A stretch of 64,000 bases of DNA, from assembly GCA_023052935.1 (NCBI GenBank), contig JAJSOM010000006.1, forward strand, positions 1-64,000, written 5' to 3'. The translations under genes were made by a program, and so were the position numbers. This document shows positions 42,121 through 53,404 of this stretch, piece by piece (positions within the stretch are counted from its first letter, which is position 1; each line of letters starts with the position of its first letter). The notes under the pieces were generated by a model. That model was not told the DNA's origin, made no database searches, and saw nothing but the letters and a program-made list of their open reading frames with translations. Source of the stretch: Piezodorus guildinii (Eukaryota > Arthropoda > Insecta > Hemiptera > Pentatomidae).

Positions 42121-44540
42121 CAGGAAACTACTTTATTCTGGGTGCAGACTAGAACGCTAAGAGCCAACAATGGGGTTTCAGGTCCACGAATTCTCGTGGG
42201 CGGAATTTACAGTCTGCACTCAAATTTCCGATGTCTTAACAACCTAAATCCTGATTCTCGTACCTACTTGCCATCTCATCCTAACCGTTATCCTGAAATC
42301 CTTGACTTTTTCATTAGGCCTTGACAGCGGATTAGGCTCCCTAAACCTGTCAGTAGCTGGCCTTGATGAACTATCTTTTGACCATAGTCCATTAATCCTT
42401 AAAGTATCCCTAACTCCTATCCCTAAACATATCCTACTGTCATTTATCAGAGGCCCATTAAACTGGAACCTTTTCCCCCAAATCCCAACGAGTGATATTG
42501 ACCTCAGAGTGAACCTTAAAACTCCAGATGAACATGAATATGCATTTTACTCCTTCACCACCGCTATTCAACCAGCTGTTTAGACTGCCTCCTCTCCCAA
42601 GCACTCCTAGACAAGTCATAACCAAAATCATTTACCACAACACCTCATAGACCTTATCCTCACCAAGCGCCAAGCCAGATCCTTATGGCAACGCACCCGC
42701 CACCCCGCAGATAGCCGCTCCTATTACTTTTATTGTAGACAATTAAATAAAGAGGGAGTTGGCGACCTTCCGTTCCCAATCCTTTAGTTTCTTTCTTTCT
42801 TCTCTCTCGGCTCGTGACAATTCTCTATGAAATGTCACCTAGAAAATTCTAATATCCCACCATATTTCCCATCCCCTTCGTCGCAGTAATCCAGGAACCA
42901 TTACAAGACAAATCTGCGCCTGAAGACAAATCCGGGAAACTTGTCTAATACGTTTCCCAAGTTCTTGCACCAGAATCCCATCCGACCCCATTGCAATAGT
43001 GGAAGAGTTCCTTATGTATCCAATCCCACTTTTATTACCTCCTAAAGCAGTTAATCCCTTTGAGGTCAAATATCTTTTCCAAAGACTTGCAGTCCGTAAA
43101 TCTCCTGCATACGATCTCCTCATTCCTCAGATCCTCATACCACTTCCATCTAAAGCCATAATATTCCTTACATATATTTACAACTCCATCCTACGCACTA
43201 CTCTATTTTCCTCTCTTATGGAAAAACTCTACCATAATCCTCTTTCTAAAACATTGCAAAATTATATAGACCAAATAGCCTAGTCCCAATCCTTTCAAAA
43301 ATCTTTGAAAAAATCCTCCTCAAACGAATATTGCCTTCAATATAATCCCAATTTATTCCTTCTCATCGGTATGGATTCCATTCCCAACATTCCACAATCC
43401 AACAAGGGCTACGAGTTGTTGACCATTTTTCACAGTGCTGCTCGGGTGTTTTTCTGGTGTGGCTTTTGACCAGGTGTTGCACCCGGGATTGCTCTCCAAG
43501 CTCAAAAAAATTTACCCCAATCCTTATACCTAGTCCTCCGATCCTATTTATCAAACCGAGTTTGCCGTGTTGCAGGATATTTTAATTATTATGCAGTCAA
43601 ATCCGGTGATCCTCAAGGCAGCGTCCTCGGCTTTATCCCCTACAATCTATCCACAGCTGATATTCCTGTTTACCCTAATCCTTCCTATCCTCTCACTCAA
43701 ATTCTGAAACTGCATCCTTAAATCTCCAAAGACACACAAGAATGGTGCAACAACTGGCGAATTAAAGTTAATCAATCTCAATGCAAAAATGTTACCTTCA
43801 CGCTCGGAAGACGATCCTCGGGTTCACTATAACTCCACTCTGCTCACTTTCTCGGACACAGTCCGCTATCTTGGCTTCCTTCGGGACAAAAGACTAACTT
43901 AGATTTGGAACAAACTCGATATTTCGATGTAAAATTTAATAGGCTTTAATATAATTTAGGGTTCATTCGGATTAAACTGGTCTGACAGGGCTTAAATGTC
44001 GACTTGAACTGTGGGAGACAGCCAAATTTTCAAACATCAAACGCTTTCAATCCTTTCAATTCAGAGTTCTCCGGACAATATTTAATACTATTTATTATGT
44101 CACCAACTATATCTTACATCACGATTTAAATATTCCATTAATTTTTAGAACTTATTCTATTAAAATTCTCCCAATTCCATAAGAACCTTACCCATTACCC
44201 TAATCCGTTAGCTCAAACCCTATCCAGCTCCAGAAACCCTTACAATCTCCCTAGAAGGTTAAAACGGCAGTGGTCTCGAGATCTCTTGTAACATGTATAT
44301 TGGAGTTCAAGCATTGGCTAGATTCTCCACTCCCCTGCTGTATGCTTGAGGATTGTATATACGTGTAGGTGTGAGTGAGTTATTTATTGTACATATTTTC
44401 ATTGAGTTTTTGTTATATATTGTACATATGCATGAATATATCATGTCGCCGAGTTTACGTATCATTATAGATATTAGCTGAGACTAATTTGATGTACTTA
44501 TTTTATGTAAATATTTGTTTTAATTAATTTAAATTTTATA
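42121..44540 (+). pseudogene. Broken plus-strand LINE of family F
   Basis: Collinear with the reverse complement of the family F copies (compare the endonuclease stretch CAATGGGGTTTCAGGTCCAC at 42165 with 4880-4905). Pieces in shifting frames include the endonuclease SFDHSPLIL block (about 42375), the RT start (about 43030-43280, SPAYDLLIPQIL and IFLTYIYNSIL), a degraded FDQVLHPG block (about 43455-43490) and the C-terminal RRLKRQWSRDLL block before TAA at 44289. It is interrupted near 43915-44005 by a fragment of repeat family R. The 3' UTR runs to about 44540. Confidence 0.75.
43915..44005 (-). repeat. Fragment of interspersed repeat family R
   Basis: About 90 bp (CGATATTTCGATGTAAAATT to GGTCTGACAGGGCTTAAATG) matching the interior of copies 1 and 2 in inverse orientation, lying within LINE coding sequence. 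Confidence 0.55.
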
Positions 44541-44784
44541 CATTCATACTATTTATAGGATAGAATTTAGGGGAGAAAGAGGGGATGGCGATCACTTAAG
44601 GGAAAAATGATCTATTTTTAAATTATTTATTATAAATCAAAATTATAAAATGTAACAAAGTCTTTAATTATCGTGTAATCAACAATTTAACAACAAAATC
44701 TTATACCTTTGACCTATTACTAGTAGAAAAATATTTAAAAAAAAAAACATGTTTGAGCGCTATTTCCCCTCCCAACTCTAAGTA

Positions 44785-45420
44785 GCAATAACTTCATATG
44801 TTTTTTAAAATTATTATTAGCGTTTCTGTTTTATTCGTTTCAATTTACTAATCATTATTTTAAGACTTTATTCGATGGTGAATTTTTAAAATTTTGTATT
44901 TGGTGTTCCATCTTTTGAAAATAGTCTATACTGTTGACAGTTTTTCTAATATTGACCACATTGATTCAGTCAGCTATTGACTACAATACTTTAATTATTT
45001 CTGTTACTATTACCATAGGGCAATTTATCATTAGAATTAGTTTAATAAATCCTAAAATATATTTATGTTACCAGCAGAAATATGAACCATTTACATTTTA
45101 ACAGCTCCATTATAAAATATTAAATTTATAATGTTTAAAAAAATTCATTTATTTTAAATTAATTTTGAGGTGGAATGTGAGAAACATAACATTGCTTACA
45201 CTGCCATTCCTTCAGTTCCTCCATACTTTCCTCCTCCATACTGCCCCCCACCAAGCCCCCTCCCTACAATGAGCACCCTTCAAACTATGGCCGTCCTGTT
45301 TTTCTTCCAGAATGCCTAATTTCGTACACCATTTTTCTTATTTCTCTTGTATCACAAATTCACTTATTATCAATAATTATTTTTTTAAATAATAAAAAAA
45401 CAAAATAAAAGACAGACCCT
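44785..45420 (+). repeat. Large inverted repeat, left arm
   Basis: Pairs in inverse orientation with 47240-47935. Matching landmarks include AACTTCATATGTTTTTTAAA (left) with TTTAAAAAACATATGAAGTT (right), and ATGGCCGTCCTGTTTTTCTT (left) with AAAAACAGGACGGCCATACT (right). Substitutions and indels are frequent. No coding sequence. Confidence 0.72.
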
Positions 45421-45506
45421 ACAGGCAGGACCCTCAAACCGAACAGCTTTAGAAGAAGAAACGATTATGATGATATATATTGTTTGATTATGATATAGAT
45501 TGTAAA

Positions 45507-45720
45507 CTCCTGCGAGTTTACACTCACGTTTCACGATGCAATTTTTATGGAAGAGTCATCACTCCCTACGACTAATTTTATGAGTACATACCCGGGGGAG
45601 AGGCTGTGAGTGAATCTCCATTTTTTACATCCTTATAAAATCCCCCCGGGGACTGCGATTCGAACTCAGAACCTGTAGCATGAGGGACTAGCGCCCTAGC
45701 CACTCTGCCACGGGCTCCCC
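45507..45720 (-). mobile_element. tRNA-derived SINE, family 1, diverged minus-strand copy
   Basis: In reverse complement it begins GGGGAGCCCGTGGCAGAGTG (box A) and continues with GAGTTCGAATCGC (box B) and the family body CACTCACAGCCTCTCCCC. Order and spacing match 3875-4164 but with many substitutions, so it is an older copy. The 3' tail is unclear. Confidence 0.75.
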
Positions 45721-45957
45721 TTTGTATCTATTATTATTATCATTATTATTCAGACGTGTTAGTTATATGTGTTTATATTTTTCTATTGTAATCATTTGTT
45801 TTATATTTAGTTTGAAGCTGTTTTTTTTATAACGTTTAATCTTGGGTGAATGGAATTAGAGTGTATGTCCCGTTTTTGTATGAGTAGTGAGGGCAGTTTG
45901 ATCTGGTTTTTAGGTTTTTTATTAATTGAAGTAGAGCTCTATTTCTGTTCATACACT

Positions 45958-47005
45958 CTCCTTTTTACTTTCACTTACCTATATATGAAAAATATAGTAT
46001 GGGAAAGTATTGCAAGCGTGAACATTTTCAAATTCCAGTTTTTAACGAAAATACACGTTTTAGGGTCCCCTGAGTCCAAATGACCAAGTCTCACAAAAAG
46101 GTCTGTGTGTGTGGTTAACTCACGGGCGAAAACGAAAAGTCCTGTAAAACTGAAATTTAATATTACCTATACGCCCGAGATGTTACAGCAACTTTGTTAA
46201 TATAATCGGCTGGCCGGAAGTGCTATTTTATACCATACATTTTGCACCTTTATATAATTTTCTCCAAAACGGCTCAAACGATTTTTAATAAACTCGCTAT
46301 ATGGATGTAAAATTAAATGGGCTTTAGTATAATGTAGGTTCAATTCTGATTGAAATGGTCTGAAAGGGCTTAAATCCTGATATTTCAAAATGTCTTACCT
46401 CTACGGTACCTTTAATTCTGTAGATTCTAGATTCTAAAAATAACTATATTACCTTTTTACCATTGATAATTAACAGATAATTATATGCACGTTGAGCGAA
46501 TTTGATAAACAACTAAAGTAGAAAACTGAACAAATTTTTTTAATGTATTTTTTGTGTTTTTGAGCACAAGAATAGTAATATAGATTATTATACATATACC
46601 GTTGGATACCTAAAGATTTAAAAAAAAATATTATCTGATAGACGGATTTGTAAAGGGTTGTGGAGAGTATGAAAAGCCGAAAAACTAACCGTTTCGGGTT
46701 CCCGAAAAGGGAAATTCGTGTTGACCTGGGGCTTGTCAATGAGGCAGAGCGTCCCAATTTTGTTTTTTAACATATGAACAGTAATATAGACTTATAATAC
46801 ACCGTTGGAAAGAGAAAGACTTTAGAAAATATATTATCTTATACACAATATTGTAAAATTGAATAAAGAGTGATAGAAAGCCGATAAAACTAACTGATTA
46901 TTTTAGATAATAATAATATACAGTTTTTAACAAAACACATGTTTCTATATTAATTCGATTTAATTAATTCTTTAATGGTTTCACTCATTTTTATATTGAC
47001 CTGAT
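45958..47005 (-). repeat. Interspersed repeat family R, copy 3 (inverted, diverged)
   Basis: Begins CTTTTTACTTTCACTTAC, the reverse complement of the right end of copies 1 and 2. It contains the interior blocks (ACACGTTTTAGGGTCCCCTG, GGTCTGAAAGGGCTTAAATC) in reverse order. It carries an extra internal segment near 46480-46790 that partly repeats its own sequence. It lies in the spacer of the large inverted repeat. Confidence 0.62.
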
Positions 47006-47239
47006 GTTCCTATTGTAAATTTATAAAATCCTCCATACCTGAACTCTTCTTAGCATCTTTGCTACAGTGTTCTTTCAAAGTTTATAGTTTACACATATGT
47101 CTATGTAAGACACTATTTTATCTCAAATTGTAAGTAAATTTCTAATAATATCTTTAATGTATATTCTAATTCAAATATCTATTGAACTACTGTAGTTCTA
47201 TAAAAGTTAGAACTTCTTTTTAGATTAAAAAAAAAATTA

Positions 47240-47935
47240 TTGATAATAAGTGAATTTGTAAGAGAAATAAGAAAAATAGAGTAAACAATTAGGCATTGTG
47301 GAAGAAAAACAGGACGGCCATACTTTGAAGGATGTGGTTCTCACAGAAGGGAGGGAGACAGTATGGAGGAACTAAAGAGACAGCAGTGTAGGTAATATTA
47401 TGTTTCCGGTATTCCACCCTACAATTAACTTAAAATGGATTTTTTAAACATTATAAATTCATTATATTATAATAGAAGTAATATAAAATGTATAACGTTC
47501 GTATCTCTGCAGGTAACATAAATATATATTAGAATTTATTAATGGAGAGCAGCCAATGGGTAGTACCCCTTCATGACAGTATAATCTTGTATCACATACT
47601 AGATGTATATCATTATACAGTTGTAAATATCAATAAATGTATTTTTTTAAAAATATTTTATTAAATTGATTCTAACGATAAATTACCTAAAGGTAATAAT
47701 AACAAAATTAATTATAATATTGGAATTCAATAAATAAACGAATCGATGTGGTCAATATTAGATAAACTGCCAATCCTATAGACTATTTTCAAAACATGGA
47801 ACAATTAATACAAAATTTTAAAAGATGACCATGGAATAAATTCTTAAAATGATGATCAGTAAATTATAACGAATAAAACATAAACACTAATAATAACTTT
47901 TAAAAAACATATGAAGTTAAAAAATTAAATTATTG
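47240..47935 (-). repeat. Large inverted repeat, right arm
   Basis: Inverse partner of 44785-45420. It is interrupted at about 47543-47655 by a LINE 3' tail that the left arm lacks, which accounts for most of the length difference. Confidence 0.72.
47543..47655 (+). mobile_element. Jockey-type LINE 3' UTR fragment
   Basis: GCCAATGGGTAGTACC, then ACAGTTGTAAATATCAATAA and a short A/T tail correspond to the Jockey 3' UTR seen at 800-900. A very short 5'-truncated insertion. Confidence 0.6.
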
Positions 47936-48039
47936 AAATAAATTAAGAAAATTATTTCATTCTACCACATATTTTTCTTCTTACTAAATATTCTTCTTAT
48001 TTTTCTTAGTTAAAAAATCGGAAAAAACAGAATACCTTT

Positions 48040-48350
48040 CCTTACTACATATGTAAGTATTCGGATAGTGAAAATTTTCGAATTTTAGTTTTTAACAGAA
48101 ATATCTTCACATTTTTTATTTTTTTATTTTTATTGAAACCAGCAAAACTGAAGAATCACATACTATGCATTATGCACCTTTTTATTATTCTCACAAAAAT
48201 GATTTTGATTAAACTCCTTAAATTGTTGTGAAATTTAATGTGCTTCAATATTATGCAGGTTTCATTCTGATTAAAATAGTCTGACAGGGCTCAAATGCCG
48301 ATATTTAAAATTTTCTTCCACTAAAGAACCTATAACTTCGTAGATTCGAT
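48040..48350 (-). repeat. Interspersed repeat family R, copy 4 (partial)
   Basis: Starts with a degraded CTTACTACATATGTAAG terminus and runs through GTGAAAATTTTCGAATTTTA and AGTCTGACAGGGCTCAAATG. It is about 300 bp, with a central deletion relative to copy 1. Confidence 0.55.
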
Positions 48351-49425
48351 ATAATAAAATTAAAGATCAGATTTTTTATTTTTAATCTTACTGATTGAGT
48401 GTTAAACCAAAAAAAAAAAAAATTGTTTTTGAGAAACCTTTTCTTTCTTTTTTTAAAATAGAAACTAAATGGTGGCGATTTAAGAAAAGACTTTATTCTT
48501 TGACTGTCGTTAAACAATCATAGCGAACATTTCTACATGCTTTAAATATAACCGTTCAACTATTCAAAATAAAAAAGAATTACTGGTATCAGAGTCTATT
48601 ATTCTATTAAAAAAGATTCGGAAAAAATTTAAACTAAATTTATGTGGTTGTTAAAAGAAAGTATGGTTAAATAATTTAATTTAATGAATAATTACAAGAG
48701 CCAAATAACTCTAGCGAATTGGTGAAAGAAAGTGTAAAAAATGATTAAGCTAAAAAACTTACCACATACATAATTGTTTTTTTAGTAGTACGAAATGAAG
48801 AAAACAGTAAAATTGGGAAATAAAAGTCATTCAAACGAGCAAGAACAGAAGGAGCCCTTAAGAAATCGAAAATGAAAAAAAGTGGTTATTTCTTAACTGA
48901 GACATTTGTATTGAAGAAACTTACAAACAATCATATAGTTATATCATAAATCATATAACAATCATAAATTAAAAAGAACTTGGCAAAAACACGAATAGAG
49001 TTTAAGATAGACCTCCTTAAAACCTAAAGCAGAAAAAGCAGGACCCTTGGATTATCAATTCAAAAGAATTTAGAATAATAAAATATAGAAATAAAAATAT
49101 TTAAAAAAACGGAAATTTGTAATTTATTAATTTTTTTCCTCTTCATATATCTCCATTCGAACTTGTTTGAAGCAATCGGACAAGAAGCAAATGTGATCTA
49201 TATCACCTAATACAAAGAAGAAAAAAACGAACTGTATTCGTTGCCAATGTTTTTATTTAGATAAATTGAACCTTCCTATAATCAGAAATCGATTTGTAAT
49301 AGAAGCAAAAAAATAGATTCTAATCTTTGGAACCATCATGCGGGACAAATGTAGCAATTAGAAATGCAGTTTTTATATCACCGTCAATCAGATCGTTATG
49401 AGGCCTGCTGTGGATCACTATGCCA
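48351..49425. other. AT-rich DNA without recognised genes
   Basis: Low-complexity AT-rich sequence up to the left breakpoint of segmental duplication 2. No repeat or coding signal recognised. Confidence 0.4.
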
Positions 49426-52335
49426 TGTCTTGTATTGTATATTACTAGTTTGTTTTCGATAGATGGTTTAGAATTTCTGTTCAGTAGTCTGTATGATTGA
49501 CCAAATCGTCGATTAAGTACTTGTCGTTTAAGTCTAGTGTGCGGGTTCTAAGTTAGTCTTTTGCCCAGAAGAAAGCCAAGATACCGGACTGTGTCAGAGA
49601 AAGGAAGCGGAATGGAGTTAAAGAGAACTGGAGGACAGGATTGTTTTCGAAGGGTGAAGGTGACATGTTTGCATTTGGATTGATTAACGTTGATTCTCCA
49701 GTTGTTACACTAGTCTTTCATTTGAGAAATGTGTGTTTGGAAGCCTATGGATGCAATTTCGGGATCTAAGTGAGAGGATAGGATAGCTGCGTCATCAGCG
49801 TACGTAGCTAGGAAGGTATTAGGGCAAACAGGAATATCAGTAGTGTATATACTTGTATTGTAGAGGATAGGACCAAGGACGCTGCCTTGAGGAACACCGG
49901 CCTCAACAGTATAATGTTTGGAAAATTCGGAACCACTGCGAACTCGGAAGGAGCGGTTTGGTAGATAGGAATCGGAGGACTAGGTAAAAGGATTGGGGTA
50001 AATGGTTTGGATCTTAAAGAGTATTCCCGGGTGCTACACCCGGTCAAATGCTTGCGTTATGTCCAGAACTGCACCCGAACAGTACTCTTGTTCTAAGGGC
50101 AGAGGAAATATGGTCAACGACTCGGAACACTTGCTGAACAGATGAATATTGGGAACGGAATACAAACTGATGGGAAGTAATAGTGTTGTAGTAGGATTCT
50201 AATAAAGGTTACCTTTTTTATAAAGATTACCTGGTTTTATAAAGAGGAATATAGTGGAATGTTTCCATAAGAGAGGAAAATGGGTAGTGCGTAGGATGGA
50301 GTTGTAAATATGTGTAAGGAATATATCGGCTATAGATGGGGAGCCGGTGGCTGAGTGGCTAGCGCGCTAGTCTCCAACGCCAGAGTTGTGAGTTCGAGCC
50401 CCAGTCCCAGCGGGACTTTTATAAGAATTTAATTAAATGGGGACTCACTCACAGCCTCTCCACCGGGTAGTGAGACTCGTCAGCCTACTGGTGGCAACTC
50501 GCAAAAATAGGCGTAAGGAATGATGACCCTACTCTAAACATTTCATCCAGGAACGTGAGTATATTCTCTAGGGAGTCTATATCACACGGCCAAGGGCCTA
50601 CACGGCATGTCGCGCCAGAGAAAAAAAAAATAGATGGAAGCTGTCTGAGAATCTGAGGAGTGAGGAGATTTTATGCAGGTGATTTATAGCGTGTTAGTTT
50701 TCGGAGAAGATATCTGACCTCGTAGAGATTAACTGTTTTAGGAAATAATAAAAGCGGGATTGGAGACTGAAGAAACTCATCCACTATTGCTATGTGGTAG
50801 GGATGGGATTCTGGATGAGGTGCGAAACTTTGGAAACGTATTTGGCAAATTCACCGGATTTATCTTCATGAGACGCATCCCAGGAACCATTAATACGACG
50901 GAGGGGATGGGAAATATGGTGGGATTTTAGAATTTTTTTGGTAACATTCTATACAGAATTGACACGACCCGAAAGAGAAGAAGGGGAGGAACTAAAGGAT
51001 AGGGAACAGAAGGCCGCCAACTCCCTCTTTATTTAAATGTCTACAATAAAAGCTATAGGAGCGGCTATCTGTGGGGTGGTGGGTGCGTTACCATAAGAAT
51101 CTGGATCGGCGCTTGGTGCGGATGAGGTCTATGAGGTGCTGTGGTAAATGATTTTGGTTATGACTTGTCTAGGAGTGCTTGGGAGAGGAGGCAGTCACCA
51201 ACTGCTTGTTGAATAGCGGTGGTGAAGGAGTAAACTGCATAGTCATGTTCATCCGGAGTTTTGAGGTTCACTCTGAAGCCAATATCACCCGTCGGGATTG
51301 GGGGGGAAAGGTTCCAGTTTACAGGGTCTCTGATAAATGACAGTGGGATTGCTTTAGGGATAGGAGTTATGGATACATTATTGGAATATTGGACTATGGT
51401 CAGCGGTGAGCTAATGGTTTAGGGAGCCTAATCTGCTGTGTATGAATAAGTCAAGGACGTCCGGATTACGGTTAGGATCAGATGGCCAGTAGGTAGGGGA
51501 ATTAGGGGGTAGGAGGTTTGAACGTCTAGAGGTGAGTGCAGACTGTAAAGTTCGCCCACGACAATTCGTGGATCTGGGACACCATTATTGGTTCTTAGCG
51601 TTCAAGTCTGCTCCCAGAATGAAATGGTTTCCTAAGAAATTGAGGAAGGATTGGGAATAGAATGTTGGAGATGGAATGTTTAGGAGGACAGTACGCAGAT
51701 GCGAGGGTGATTGGAAAAGAAAAAGTCTTGATAACTATGGCGGTGCACTGTAGGCTGCTTCATCCAGATTCTGAGAGTTTTGGTATCTGGTTTTCAGGTT
51801 CTTGTAGATTTGACATCCCTTGTAGTTAGCCGGGTGGTCCTTGAGGTACAGAGCATAGAACACATACAGCGGGTGTTAATCTGTATCTTTTACATTCTTC
51901 TGACTTATGTTCACCGCATTTCACACAGCGTGGTGTGTGGTGGCAGTAAGTTCTCGTATGACCATATGCCTGACAATTATGGCACTGAACTATTTCTTTC
52001 TTTGTGTAAGGTTTCGCACTATTGCAGATTGAAAGAATTTTATAGAGGCCCCTCTCACGGTAAAGCTTTTACGAGCGGTAAATCTAAGCTTTAATTTAGC
52101 AAAGGAAGTCTCTCATCCAGCTTCTTTTCAGCCTTCTTCTACTATCTATATTAGTTTATGACTTAAAGTTAATAAGCCTATTGTCGTATCCGTTTAGTTA
52201 GCTATGGAAATTTGAATAGAGAGTTCGACTTTGTTCAACTGTTGGTTGTTGTAAGTCCTTATGTAGAGTTTTGTTATTAACGTACCAGGGAGTTGTCGTT
52301 ACGAGAATTAAAGTTTTTGATTAAAATTAATGTGT
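49426..52335 (-). pseudogene. Degenerate Jockey-type LINE, family F, copy C
   Basis: Same element as 2892-5640, with no 3' end because the duplication starts inside it. The TYADDAA block is readable on the minus strand at about 49790-49805, the endonuclease region at about 51420-51640 and the zinc-knuckle region at about 51890-51980. The extra 245 bp around 51013-51257 encodes part of the endonuclease-RT linker, so copy A is the deleted one. Stops and frameshifts throughout. Confidence 0.8.
50340..50629 (+). mobile_element. tRNA-derived SINE, family 1, copy 2 (duplicated with its host LINE)
   Basis: Same sequence, length, position in the LINE and ATAGATGG flanks (50332-50339, 50630-50637) as 3875-4164, with a handful of substitutions. 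It arose by segmental duplication, not by a new insertion. Confidence 0.88.
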
Positions 52336-53404
52336 ATTATTTAATGTGTCCTGTTTGCTGAACCATAAATCAGTGAGGTGTGAGTCCAAATGAGTTTTGT
52401 ATATGTATTAAGTTTCGGTATGATTTATTCCAATAGATTTCTAAAATAATGCATTTCATTGTGAAAAAACATTTCTTAATTAAAATAATTAGCTTTGTAT
52501 TCAATTATAAATGTATAACTACTCAATAAGAAATTACCATGTTTTAAAGAAAAATTTTCTTGATAAAAACTTTTTATGTAGGAAAAATATTCTCTATTTT
52601 TTTTCCAAAGTTTGATAAAAATTCCTGTCCATAGCAGTACTTTTCCCGCATGAAACTCTATGGATGTGTGTTTAAAGTCTATTTGAAGTAAAACAAAATA
52701 TATATTAATAAATTGAGAGAAACCGTTCTTTATTAAGTAATATTACAATCAGTCCAATTTAGGACATTTTTAATAGTGATAAAATACAACATTCACACAA
52801 TACATACAAAACAATAAATTTATATAATAATAATACAATATACATAATAAACTTTGTATAGTCATTAAAAACAAAGGAATAATCTAGTCAAAGTGATTTC
52901 ATGAGTTACTCCTTTAAAAGCATCTAAAGGGTCTTAGAATAAGATGGCCAGAATATTATACTATTTATAAAATGTCTTAAAAATAGTCATTGTGTTTTGT
53001 GATATAACATACTTATATAAGAAATAATTACTGGGCTCTCTGGAAGCATGAACCCTTGGGTTTTGATAATTGGTAAAAAATAACGTTGAACCCAAAATGT
53101 TCAGATGGGAGGGTTGGTAATGTTTAGAGGTATTAGAACAGTTTTTAACATTCACTAAATTTAAAGTTTTTCATACATTGTATTAAAACCAATTAAACAT
53201 GAAAAGAGACATCTGACCTCAATGATAAATAAATAAATTTTAAAATCTTGAAAAAACTTTTTTTTTTTTTTTTTATTATTATTTATTTAAAGAAATTTAC
53301 AACTGTATTTATACAATACATCAAGTAAATGGGATAGATATGAGATTAAGACACATGATTGTCCTGTGAAGAAACTACCCATTGGTAGAACTCCAATGTC
53401 CAAT

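Larger units (their letters stand above)
49426..53258. repeat. Segmental duplication 2, copy C
   Basis: Paralogue of 2892-6568. The left breakpoint lies within LINE sequence (TGTCTTGTATTG, preceded by unrelated DNA). The right end coincides with the A-tail of Jockey copy B at about 53259. It contains LINE family F, the SINE, a LINE 3' UTR fragment (about 52705-52850) and AT-rich flank. It retains about 245 bp (51013-51257) absent from copy A. Confidence 0.88.
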
